Positions 17,704 to 25,703 of a stretch of DNA of 64,000 nt are shown one piece after another. The position numbers and the translations under genes are program-made. The notes beneath the pieces are model-generated. The model was not told the origin of the DNA and did not search any database. It was given only the letters and a program-made list of their open reading frames with translations. Each line of letters opens with the position of its first letter. Position 1 is the first letter of the stretch. Source of the stretch: Embleya scabrispora DSM 41855 (lineage in GTDB: Bacteria > Actinomycetota > Actinomycetes > Streptomycetales > Streptomycetaceae); NCBI RefSeq assembly GCF_000372745.1, contig NZ_KB889664.1, positions 195,665-259,664 on the forward strand, in the 5' to 3' direction.

Positions 17704-18594
17704 TCAGACCCTCGTCGGCCTCCTCGCGGTGAACGCGTCCGCGTGGTCGCGGGCGAAGTCCGCCACGCTCCGGGGCCTGCGGCCGGTGACGTCCTGGACA
17801 TCGGTGGTGGTGAAGTCTCCCCGGCCCAGGGCGTATGCCTGCGCGTACTCGGTCAGCATCTCGACGATCCAGGGCGGCATGCCGAACCCCAGCAGCCGGG
17901 CCTCGCGTGCGTCGTCCGTGGTCGGGATGTAGCGGACCGGGGCCCCGATCACCCGCTCGAATTCCTCCGCCACCTCGGCGAAACCGATCGATCGGGGCCC
18001 GGTGGGGGTGTAGATCCTGCCGTGGTGCGGGTTCGGGCCGTCGGCGAGTATCTTGGCGGCGAGTTCGGCGATGTCGCGTGCGTCGACCATGCCGAGGCGA
18101 CCGTCCGCCGTATTGAGTCGGATGGTTCCCTCGGTCGCGATGTCGTCGGCTTCGTTGAGCAGGTTCTGCATGAACCAGTGCGGTCGCAGGATCGTCCAGC
18201 CGAGCCCGGACCGTTCGACCTCGTGGTCGGACAGCGCGTGCAGGCGCCCGCTGCGGGTCGGGGCGTCGTGGGCCGCGTGCACCGCGGACAGGCGTACCAC
18301 GCGCTCGACGTTCGCCCGGCGAGCCGCCCAGATGGCGTTCATGCCGTTCTCGGACGCGCGCGGGCCGTTGGGGGTCAACATCCACAGGTCGTCCACGCCT
18401 TCGAAGGCCGGCGGCAGGGAGCGCGGGTCGTCGAGATCGCCGGTGACCGCGTCGACGCCGCGTGCCCGCAGTGTGTCCGCCTTCGACGGGTCGCGGACCA
18501 GTGCCCGCAGCCGGAAACCGGAGCCCTCCAGTGCGTCGATCAAGGCGCCGGACACGGTCCCGGTGGCTCCGGTGATCAGCAGGGTGCGATTCAA
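17704..18594 (-). CDS. NmrA-like NAD(P)-binding protein
   Basis: A 296-residue atypical short-chain dehydrogenase of the NmrA/QorB type. It begins with a Rossmann motif (LLITGATGTVSG), has LRALVRDPSKAD after strand 2 and an ILRPHWFMQN segment in the substrate region. No catalytic YxxxK is evident, as usual in NmrA proteins, which act as redox sensors or quinone/other reductases. It lies 36 bases downstream of the EamA transporter gene on the same strand and may share its transcript. Confidence 0.85.
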   Translation of the reverse strand: MNRTLLITGATGTVSGALIDALEGSGFRLRALVRDPSKADTLRARGVDAVTGDLDDPRSLPPAFEGVDDLWMLTPNGPRASENGMNAIWAARRANVERVVRLSAVHAAHDAPTRSGRLHALSDHEVERSGLGWTILRPHWFMQNLLNEADDIATEGTIRLNTADGRLGMVDARDIAELAAKILADGPNPHHGRIYTPTGPRSIGFAEVAEEFERVIGAPVRYIPTTDDAREARLLGFGMPPWIVEMLTEYAQAYALGRGDFTTTDVQDVTGRRPRSVADFARDHADAFTARRPTRV

Positions 18595-18630
18595 TGTTCC
18601 TCGTCCTTCATGGGGGAGATACCTCGTTGG

Positions 18631-19572
18631 TCAGCGAGGTGCGCCGGGGTTCCCGCGGATCAGGGAGCGGGCGGCGTCGGGGGTGAGCTGGGCGGCTGCG
18701 ATCGACAGCAGGGCGAGCACGAACCCCACGCCCTGGAGCGGGGTGAGGGACTCGTCCAGCACCAGCCAACCCAGCGCCGCGGCCACCGCCGGTGACAGCA
18801 GGGTCAGGAACGAGACTGCCGTGACCGGCAGTCGGCCCACGCCCTGGAACCACAACGAGTGGGCGAGCGCCGTGGCGACGACGGCCAGCCAGGCGTATCC
18901 GCCGAGCGCCGCGGCGTCCGGCGCCGGCGGCAACCCCTCGACGGCGAGCGCGACGGGTGCGAGCAACAGGCCGCCCGCGGTGAGCTGCCAACTGGTGAAG
19001 GCCAGTGTCCCGACGCCCGGCGGACGCCCCCAGCGCTTGGTCAACACGACCCCGACCGCCATCGACGCGGCGCCGCCGAGGCCGGCGAGGATGCCGATCG
19101 GGTCGAAGGAGATCTGCCCGCGGAGCACGATCAGGCCGACGCCGACCACGCCGGCCACACCCCAGCCGAGCTGCCACCGCGTCGGGCGCACGCCCAGCAG
19201 CACGAAGGCGATTCCGGCGACCAGGAGCGGTTGTACGGCGCTGAGCGTGCCCGCGACACCGCCGGGCAACCGGTAGGCGGCGACGAACAGCAGCGCGAAC
19301 AGCGCCCCGATGTTCAGCGCGCCGAGTACGGCCGAACGCCACCACCAGTCGCCACGCGGCAGCGTTCGGGAGATCAGGAGCAGGAGCAGGCCCGCCGGAA
19401 GCGCACGGATCACGCCGGCGCCCAGCGGAACGCCCGGGGGCAGGTATTCGGTGGTCACCAGGTAGGTCGTGCCCCAGGTCATCGGCGCCACGGCGGCGAG
19501 GCCGGTGTACCCCCAGGTTCGCGCGGGGCTCTTCGTGATGGCGGGGCCGGCGACTTCGCGTGTTTGGGCCAT
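18631..19572 (-). CDS. EamA-family (DMT) transporter
   Basis: A 313-residue protein with about ten membrane segments arranged as two EamA repeats (PMTWGTTYLVTT in the first, LPVTAVSFLTLLSPAVAA in the second). DMT-family members export amino acids, metabolites or drugs; the substrate is not deducible. The ATG at 19572 is chosen over an upstream open frame because GGAAG precedes it and the upstream part lies inside operator repeats. It is divergent from a MarR gene and probably repressed by it. Confidence 0.9.
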   Translation of the reverse strand: MAQTREVAGPAITKSPARTWGYTGLAAVAPMTWGTTYLVTTEYLPPGVPLGAGVIRALPAGLLLLLISRTLPRGDWWWRSAVLGALNIGALFALLFVAAYRLPGGVAGTLSAVQPLLVAGIAFVLLGVRPTRWQLGWGVAGVVGVGLIVLRGQISFDPIGILAGLGGAASMAVGVVLTKRWGRPPGVGTLAFTSWQLTAGGLLLAPVALAVEGLPPAPDAAALGGYAWLAVVATALAHSLWFQGVGRLPVTAVSFLTLLSPAVAAALGWLVLDESLTPLQGVGFVLALLSIAAAQLTPDAARSLIRGNPGAPR

Positions 19573-19582
19573 CGCGCTTCCT

Positions 19583-19655
19583 TTCAACGTTGAACTGTTC
19601 AACGTTGGCGAAGGTAGCGCTGCTGTTAGCATCAGGTCAAACAGTTCAACGTTGA
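19583..19655. promoter_or_regulatory. Three copies of palindrome TTCAACGTTGAA (MarR operator)
   Basis: A perfect 12-base palindrome TTCAACGTTGAA lies at 19583-19594. Near-copies lie at 19598-19607 (TTCAACGTTG) and 19645-19655 (TTCAACGTTGA). They fill the 91-base gap between divergent eamA and marR starts, and the last copy abuts the marR ribosome site. This is the expected layout for a MarR repressor controlling both genes. Confidence 0.82.
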
Positions 19656-19663
19656 GGAGTGCC

Positions 19664-20176
19664 GTGCGGGACAACGTCGACTGGCGACTGGACCAGTGGA
19701 GAGTCGAGCGACCCGACATCGACCCCTCGCCGATGGGCGTGGTCGGCCGGATCCAGCGCGCGTCCCGCTTCCTGGACCGCGAGCTGCATCAAAACTTCGG
19801 CACCCACGGCCTGCAGCTGTGGGAGTTCGACGTGCTGGGCACCCTGCGCCGGGCCGGGGCGCCCTACCGGCTGACCACGGGCGCTCTGGTCGAAGCGTCC
19901 ATGGTCACCTCCGGGGCGATCACCAACCGCATCGACAGACTGGTCGCCAGAGGATTGGTGACGCGCGAAACCGATCCCACCAATCGGCGCTGCGTCCTGG
20001 TCACCCTGACCGATCGGGGCCGCGAACTCGTCGACGAAATCCTGCTGGACCACGTCGACTTCGAGAAGGAACGGCTGAGGCCGCTGAGCCTCACCGAACA
20101 GGAACAGCTGGCCGAGTTGCTGCGCAAACTGCTCATCGGCCTCGGCGACCGGCCACCGGACCAGGGCGCGCCGTGA
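19664..20176 (+). CDS. MarR-family transcriptional regulator
   Basis: A 170-residue winged-helix repressor. The recognition region reads LTTGALVEASMVTSGAITNRI, followed by the wing with ETDPTNRRCVLVTLTDRG. GTG at 19664 follows GAGGAG and is preferred over a longer frame that would run through the operators. It probably represses itself and the divergent EamA transporter, with an unknown ligand relieving repression. Confidence 0.92.
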   Translation: MRDNVDWRLDQWRVERPDIDPSPMGVVGRIQRASRFLDRELHQNFGTHGLQLWEFDVLGTLRRAGAPYRLTTGALVEASMVTSGAITNRIDRLVARGLVTRETDPTNRRCVLVTLTDRGRELVDEILLDHVDFEKERLRPLSLTEQEQLAELLRKLLIGLGDRPPDQGAP

Positions 20177-20218
20177 GGGAATGGGATCCGGGCACCGTCC
20201 ACGAACTTCCGTGCGACC

Positions 20219-20257
20219 CCCGGTGGCCCGGTCCGATATCCGGAACGGGCCACCGGG
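20219..20257. terminator. Hairpin downstream of marR
   Basis: A perfect 12-base stem (CCCGGTGGCCCG with its complement) encloses a 15-base loop. It begins 43 bases past the marR stop. No U-tract follows, as is common in high-GC actinomycetes. Confidence 0.55.
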
Positions 20258-20479
20258 TGCGGGGTCGGCGGGTTTCGATCAGCGCGCGAGCGAGCGTCCC
20301 GGGTCGATGTTCGTAGCCGGCGACCGGGTCCGAACGCCCGGTCCACTCGCCGTACAACTGAATGATCACGCGTGACTTCCCACCTCGGCGCGATAACCGA
20401 AGGAAGTCGGCCAATCACTGTCAGCTAATGCATCGCAGGTGGCTTTTGCGCCAACTCGTGTGGCGGTGGCGGCGTTCGA

Positions 20480-20989
20480 TCAGTCGATTCCCTGGTCGCG
20501 CAGGCCGCATTCGAACTCCCGGAGGCGTTGCGGCAGCGGTTCGGTCGCCGAACCGCCCTCCGGGGTGGGGCCGGCGTCCGGGGTTGCCGGGCGCGGCTGA
20601 GGCCAGGCGTCGAGGGCGTAGAGGATGTCGAAGTCGCAGAGGTCCATCCAGCCGATGGGGTGGTCGGGATCATGCTCCGCGTCGCCGAGCAGGACGGCCG
20701 CGGTTCCCTCGTGTGGGCGCAGGTCGACGGCATGGCGCACGGCAAGCACCCGGACCAGCCCCGGGGAGAAGTCGGCCGTGGGTGCGAAGTCCGCGCGTAG
20801 GCGCCAGGTTTGGCCGGACTCGGCGATCAGCCAGGGCGAACCGTCGGCGAGCCGCTCGCATGCCACGCGGGTGGCCGCCTCCCGGCCGAGAAGATCGTCG
20901 GTCATGAAGACGTCGATCCAGGCGTTGACGAGGGCCCCGGCGGCCTGGGCGCCGAGGATTTGATCGATGTGCTTGTCGTCGGGGTTCAC
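20480..20989 (-). CDS. Hypothetical protein
   Basis: A 169-residue soluble, acidic protein that I do not recognise. Visible features are an N-terminal NPDDKHIDQILGAQAAGA, a central AESGQTWRLRADF and a DLCDFDILYALDAWPQ segment, then a Pro-rich stretch. There is no signal peptide or membrane segment. GTG at 20989 is preceded by AGGAGAG, which supports translation. It stands alone between non-coding stretches. Confidence 0.6.
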   Translation of the reverse strand: MNPDDKHIDQILGAQAAGALVNAWIDVFMTDDLLGREAATRVACERLADGSPWLIAESGQTWRLRADFAPTADFSPGLVRVLAVRHAVDLRPHEGTAAVLLGDAEHDPDHPIGWMDLCDFDILYALDAWPQPRPATPDAGPTPEGGSATEPLPQRLREFECGLRDQGID

Positions 20990-21689
20990 GGAACTCTCCT
21001 GAGGTGACGGCCCTGGGGGAAGGGGCCGGCGGACGGTGGTCGACTGCGGGTGGGTGGTGGATCCGACTGACGATGGCGCGGGTTCGGCGGGGTGTGCGGA
21101 GTGCGTGTGAGTTTCATGAACGCTGCGGGCGGCGGCGCCGGATCGTCCGCCGACCGGCACCCGATCCGGGACAACACGGGGGATGGCGAGGCCCATTCCG
21201 GCGAGGAGTGTGATCCTGTCGGCACCACGCGGGGGAGCGATCGCCGCTCGGTGCGGGCCGAGGCGGAGGGATGTGCGTGGTGCGGGGCTGCGTGGGTGCC
21301 CGGCATGTCGGCCCCTACCTGAATACGAATTCCGGGTCCGCCCGGTTGCCCCATGCGGCGCTTCTTCTTCGTCGGAACACGCGCGGCCGCCCGATCACCG
21401 CCGCCCGGGCGCCGGTTCGAGGGGCATACGTGGGTTCCGGGACGCGCTCGGTCGCGACGAGTTGTACGAACGGCCCGTGCCCAGGGACCCGGGCGCCGCC
21501 GGTATCGGCCACGTGAGAGCCTGGCACCGGCTTCGCCAAGATCGGTACCGGCGCACCTACGGCGCACACGAGTCTCCCGCAGCAATCGGGGAGCGCGCCG
21601 GGGGAGGCGCCGACGGCAGCCTCCACCCCGAAGAGGTCACCCACGACCGGAAAGTCGCCGCGCCGCCCCGAAGCCGCGGGCGGGTTCGG
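20990..21689. other. About 700 bases without a recognisable gene
   Basis: Open frames here are overlapping, lack ribosome sites and resemble no family known to me. The stretch between the hypothetical gene and the acyl carrier protein gene may hold decayed sequence, but I cannot name a parent gene. Confidence 0.4.
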
Positions 21690-21926
21690 TCACGGGGTGC
21701 CTTTGGCGGTGTCGATGGCTGCCGTGATGTCCTCGATCGTGGTCAGGCCGTCCCTCGTGGTCAGGGTGACGCCGTATTCCCGTTCCAGATTGAGGAGCAG
21801 TTCCGCCTTCTGGATCGAGTCGAACCCCAGGTCGGTCTCCAGGTTCGTTGTCCCGGTGATCTCGTCTATTCCGACCCAGGCCAGATTGGCTGCGGCCCCG
21901 ATGACGGCCTTCTCGGACGTGGTCAA
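21690..21926 (-). CDS. Orphan acyl carrier protein
   Basis: A 78-residue carrier protein with the attachment motif DLGFDSIQKAELLLNLE, in which Ser carries phosphopantetheine, plus the acidic helix that follows. Length is normal for a free-standing ACP. I chose TTG at 21926 because GGGAG lies at correct distance; a longer frame adds only Arg/Pro residues. No ketosynthase, ligase or other assembly-line gene is adjacent, so its partner enzymes are unknown. It is divergent from the MsrA-like gene. Confidence 0.82.
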   Translation of the reverse strand: MTTSEKAVIGAAANLAWVGIDEITGTTNLETDLGFDSIQKAELLLNLEREYGVTLTTRDGLTTIEDITAAIDTAKGTP

Positions 21927-22189
21927 TTCGTACTCCCGGGTTCGCGGTCGAGCGGGCGGCCCGGCCCTGAAAGCCGCGCGCCTGCGACCGGTGCGGTGGC
22001 GCACGGCCCGTTCAGGATCAGGATCTCACGATCCCGTCGGCGCCAAACAACGATTGGGTGTCTCCATGGTTGCCATGCGGGAGCGGGAGGCGCGACGCGG
22101 ACGAAAAGGGTTTCATCCGGTAACCGAAAGCTTCGATCCTGCTACTGTTCGGCGCAGAATGCGGAAGTGGGTTCCGGGGGAGGATTCCG

Positions 22190-22738
22190 ATGGCCGAGGC
22201 AATGTCCGAAGACAAAAATGTCGAGACCGTGACGCTTGGTCCCGGCTGTTTCTGGTCCTTTGACGCGGTGGCGCGCCGAACTCCGGGGATCACTTCGAGC
22301 GTCGCGGGATACGCCGGGGACAACGGTCCGCCGCCGGACTACGAGGGTTACGTACGCCACGGGCTCAACCCGCAGAAATTCGTCGAGGCGGTACGGCTGA
22401 CATTCCGGCCCGAGGAGATCTCCTTCGAAGAAGTACTGATCTTCTTCTTCCGGAGCCATGACCCGACCACGCCGAACCAGAGCGGCGCGGACCACGGCTC
22501 CATCTACCACTCGACGATCTTCTACGCCGACGAGGAACAACGCGTGCGGTCCGAGAAGGTCATGGATTCGGTACGGCGGCAACTCGGTCGGGATATCGTG
22601 ACCGACCTGCGGCCGTACGGTCAGTTCTTCGAGGCGGAATCCGACCAGCAGGACTTCTACAACAAGCATCGTGTCGAGCCGTATTGCCGGGCGGTAATCG
22701 AACCGAAGCTTCGCACGCTGGGCCTGGACGTCGACTGA
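22190..22738 (+). CDS. Peptide-methionine (S)-S-oxide reductase-like protein (MsrA family)
   Basis: A 182-residue MsrA-fold protein with the nucleophile motif GCFW, a GYAG turn, FFRSHDPTTPNQ and a C-terminal EPYC that could resolve the disulfide. It would reduce S-methionine sulfoxide using thioredoxin. Several family positions differ: GCFWGxE is GCFWSFD, and the QYRS motif is IYHS. It is therefore a divergent member whose substrate may differ. GGGGGAGGA before ATG 22190 is a strong ribosome site. Confidence 0.82.
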   Translation: MAEAMSEDKNVETVTLGPGCFWSFDAVARRTPGITSSVAGYAGDNGPPPDYEGYVRHGLNPQKFVEAVRLTFRPEEISFEEVLIFFFRSHDPTTPNQSGADHGSIYHSTIFYADEEQRVRSEKVMDSVRRQLGRDIVTDLRPYGQFFEAESDQQDFYNKHRVEPYCRAVIEPKLRTLGLDVD

Positions 22739-22906
22739 GCACCGACCGATCCCACGTGACGCATCCCGTGGGTGCACGACGATCCGACCGGAGACCGCGG
22801 CGGTCGCCATGACGGACGCGACCGCGGTCGATGCCCCGGGCCGCGGGTGACGCGCGCGGTGACGCACCCCCGGAGACCCTTGCGGTGCTCCTTTGCGCTT
22901 CAATAC

Positions 22907-22919
22907 AATGTCACACATT
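22907..22919. promoter_or_regulatory. Inverted repeat AATGTcacACATT in an AT-rich patch
   Basis: Perfect 5-base arms with a 3-base spacer, in one of the few AT-rich patches (about 22899-22925), roughly 100 bases upstream of the mini-ORF and racemase. The GT-N3-AC core resembles sites of GntR-type regulators that often govern proline or hydroxyproline catabolism. No regulator gene is adjacent. Confidence 0.4.
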
Positions 22920-23003
22920 ATTGAGGGGTTGCCCGGCCGCGACGGCGTTGTTCCGGCGGTCCACCGGAGGAGCGCCCGCTCACCGTCGAGGAAAGGCGTT
23001 CGC

Positions 23004-23072
23004 ATGACCACCACCGACCTGCCGATCGCGTGTCGTCCGGCACGCTCGTTCCGTGCCGAGGCGGCGCGTTGA
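23004..23072 (+). CDS. 22-residue upstream mini-ORF coupled to the racemase gene
   Basis: ATG at 23004 has a strong ribosome site (GAGGAAAGG, 22988-22996) at 7 bases. The predicted peptide is MTTTDLPIACRPARSFRAEA plus two residues. Its TGA overlaps a TTG in frame with the racemase (TTGA). The racemase frame itself has no good ribosome site, so translation could be handed over from this mini-ORF. The peptide matches nothing I know. Confidence 0.45.
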   Translation: MTTTDLPIACRPARSFRAEAAR

Positions 23073-24115
23073 ACACCGCGTCGAGCGCCGAGCGCGTGAA
23101 CATCGAGACCGTCGACTACCACACCGCCGGCGAACCCTTCCGGATCGTCTCCGGTGGCCTGCCCGTCATCGCCGGCGACACCGTCGCCGAGCGCCGTGCG
23201 ATCGCCCTCGGCGCGGGCGGTACCGCCACCGCGCCGCGTCCGGGGCCGCTCGACGACATCCGACGGCTGCTCACCCACGAACCGCGCGGACACAGCGGCA
23301 TGTACGGCGGCTTCGTGGTACCGGCGGACGACGACGAGGCACACCTGGGAGTGCTCTTCTGGCACAAGGACGGCTACTCCACCGCCTGCGGCCACGGCAC
23401 CATCGCGCTGGGCGCGTGGGCCGTCGAGTCGGGGCTGGTCACGGCCCCCGCGGACGGTCCGGCACGGGTGTACATCGACGTCCCCTCCGGCCGAGTCACC
23501 GCCATCGTCCGGCGCCGAGCCGGCCGCACCACCTCGGTGACCTTCCGCAACGTGCCCACCGCCATCGCGGCCCGGAAGATCCCGGTGGCCACCTCCCGCG
23601 GACTCGCGCACGTCGACCTCGCCCACTCCGGAGCGTGCTACGCCTCCGTCTCCGCGACCTCGCTCGGCCTCTCCGTCTCCGCGGACCGACTTCCCGAAAT
23701 CACCGCGATCGGCCGGGAGATCCGTGCCGCCCTCGCCGACGAACCCGCCACCCGGCACCCCGACGATTCGCGACTCTCCGGCGTCTACGGTGTCATCCTG
23801 TACGAGGAACTCCCGGCCACCGCGGCAGGACCCAACCAACGCAACGTCACCGTTTTCGCGGACGGGCAGATCGACCGATCCCCCTGCGGCTCCGGGACCT
23901 CCGCCCGGCTGGCCCTGCTGGCCGACAGCGGTCTGCTGGGACCGAACGACGAACTGCGCCACGAATCCATCATCGGCACGGTGTTCACCGGCAAGGTCGT
24001 CGCATCGCATCCCGCCGGAGTGATCACCGAGGTCACCGGCACGGCACGGCGCACCGGCGAACACCGCTTCATCCTCGATGCCGACGACACCCTCGGAACG
24101 GGATTCCTCCTGTGA
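23069..24115 (+). CDS. Proline racemase / hydroxyproline 2-epimerase family enzyme
   Basis: About 348 residues from TTG 23069 (GTG 23096 is another possible start). The family begins near NIETVDYHTAGEP. Both catalytic cysteines are present, in ACGHGT and in RSPCGSGTS. Two cysteines fit racemases or epimerases; the related trans-3-hydroxyproline dehydratases usually have Thr at the second site. It would epimerise proline or 4-hydroxyproline at C2. Its stop overlaps the next start (GTGA), linking it to an ornithine-cyclodeaminase-type enzyme. Confidence 0.88.
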   Translation: MNTASSAERVNIETVDYHTAGEPFRIVSGGLPVIAGDTVAERRAIALGAGGTATAPRPGPLDDIRRLLTHEPRGHSGMYGGFVVPADDDEAHLGVLFWHKDGYSTACGHGTIALGAWAVESGLVTAPADGPARVYIDVPSGRVTAIVRRRAGRTTSVTFRNVPTAIAARKIPVATSRGLAHVDLAHSGACYASVSATSLGLSVSADRLPEITAIGREIRAALADEPATRHPDDSRLSGVYGVILYEELPATAAGPNQRNVTVFADGQIDRSPCGSGTSARLALLADSGLLGPNDELRHESIIGTVFTGKVVASHPAGVITEVTGTARRTGEHRFILDADDTLGTGFLL

Positions 24116-25119
24116 CGGCGGATCAACTCCCCACGATCCCGGTCCGGTTGACGCCGATCGAGGCCGTCGAGACGATCGAGCAGACGCTGCTGGCGGGGCT
24201 GGATCCCGAGTGTGTCCCGCCGCGTTCGAGCGTCGCCGTGCCCGCCGGTGAGCTCCTGCTGATGCCTGCGGCCGGGTCTTCGCACGTGGGCGTCAAGATC
24301 GCCGGAGTGGCCGCGGGAAACCCGGCCAGGGGCCTGCCTCGCATCACCGGCAGCTACCTGCTGCTGGACGGACCCACGCTCCGGCCGCTGGCCCTGTTCG
24401 ACGGTGCCGCGCTCACCGCCGTGCGCACCCCCGCCGTCACCGCCGTCGCCATGCGCCGCCTCGCGGTTCCGGACGCCTCGCACCTGGTGCTGTTCGGCAC
24501 CGGCCCCCAGGCGTACGGGCACCTGGACGCGATGGCCGCCATCCGTCCGCTGACCCGACTCACCGTGGTCTCCCGCAGTGCCGCCCCGGCCCGGGAACTG
24601 GCCGAGCACGCACGCTCCCTCGGGCTCGCGGCGACGGTCGGCAAGCCGGACGCCGTGGCCGACGCCGACCTGGTGGTGTGCGCCACCACGGCTCGTACTC
24701 CGCTCTTCGACGGCACCCTGGTGCCCGCCCACGCGGCCGTCGCGGCGGTCGGCTCCCACGAACCGACCGCGCGTGAGGTGGACACGGCACTGGTACGTCG
24801 CTCCGCGGTGTACGTCGAGGCCCGCGCCGCCGCGTCCCGGGAAGCCGGGGACCTGCTGGTCGCCGGGTGGGACGAGATCTTCGACGGGGAATCCGGGCCG
24901 GGCAACCTCGCGGAATTGGTGCGGGGGCGGATCACCGTCCCCGACGACCGGCCGCGCCTGTTCAAGAGTGTGGGCATGTCCTGGGAGGACCTGGCCGTCG
25001 CCGTCGCGCTCTACCGTCGCAGCCTGAACGACCCCGACACACCCTCGGCGGGGCGCCCTTCGACGTCCGGCTCCGCCGCCCCGGCAGCGCACCGCCCACC
25101 CCGGCCCGGACGACCGTGA
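24112..25119 (+). CDS. Ornithine cyclodeaminase / mu-crystallin family reductase
   Basis: A 335-residue NAD(P)-dependent protein with the Rossmann motif FGTGPQAYGHLDAM and the family's KSVGMSWEDLAVA end. Members include ornithine cyclodeaminase and the Delta1-pyrroline-2-carboxylate reductase of hydroxyproline catabolism. Coupling to the racemase by a GTGA overlap favours imino-acid reduction in proline or hydroxyproline metabolism, but ornithine cyclisation is not excluded. Confidence 0.85.
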   Translation: MTADQLPTIPVRLTPIEAVETIEQTLLAGLDPECVPPRSSVAVPAGELLLMPAAGSSHVGVKIAGVAAGNPARGLPRITGSYLLLDGPTLRPLALFDGAALTAVRTPAVTAVAMRRLAVPDASHLVLFGTGPQAYGHLDAMAAIRPLTRLTVVSRSAAPARELAEHARSLGLAATVGKPDAVADADLVVCATTARTPLFDGTLVPAHAAVAAVGSHEPTAREVDTALVRRSAVYVEARAAASREAGDLLVAGWDEIFDGESGPGNLAELVRGRITVPDDRPRLFKSVGMSWEDLAVAVALYRRSLNDPDTPSAGRPSTSGSAAPAAHRPPRPGRP

Positions 25120-25137
25120 CCGCGCCGCGCCCGGTGG

Positions 25138-25660
25138 TCAGCGGCGATCCGGGGGCGGGGGTCGGGAGGTGACGGTTGTTCCGAGGCCGACCGGGGCCGG
25201 TGTGGTGGCGCGGTCGGTCAGATGACGCAGGGCGTGGGCGGCGGGGGAGCCGGCGGGGGCGGTGTAGATCGTCATGGTCAGGTCGGCGTCGTCCGGGGCG
25301 CGCATCGCCACGTAGTCCAGGGCGAGTTCGCCGAGGCGCGGGTGGGCGAAGCGTTTGCGGCCGCGGGTTTTGGCCCGGACGTCGTGGCCGACCCACAGGC
25401 GGCGGAAGTCGGCGCTGCCCTGGGAGAGTTCGCATACCAGGGTGGCCAATCGCGGGTCGTCGGGGTGGCGGCCGGCGTCCAGGCGTTGCGGGCCCGGCCC
25501 TGTTCCAGGCGGGTGTGGTAGTCGACGCTCACGCCCGCGAGCTGGGCCGGTTCCTCGCGGCGCAGACTCGGAACGCGGCGTTGGCCGCCGAACCCGCCGG
25601 CGCCGACGTCGTTCGGGCTCAGCCGGGCCCGCCGGGGCCGGCTGGTGTCACCGGCGGTGC
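25138..25660 (-). pseudogene. Broken MmyB-type helix-turn-helix regulator
   Basis: One frame (near 25490-25650) reads RARLSPNDVG and SLRREEPAQLAGVSVDYHTR, typical of the DNA-binding half of XRE/MmyB regulators. A different frame (25138-25490) reads PDDPRLATLVCELSQGSADF, then KTRGRKRFAHPRLGELALDY, the end of the ligand-binding domain. The middle, normally over 100 residues, is absent and the two halves are out of frame. I therefore read it as a deletion plus frameshift remnant. Confidence 0.8.
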
Positions 25661-25703
25661 GGGGACGGGCGCATCGAGGGGTGCTCCGCGCACGGTACGG
25701 CCG

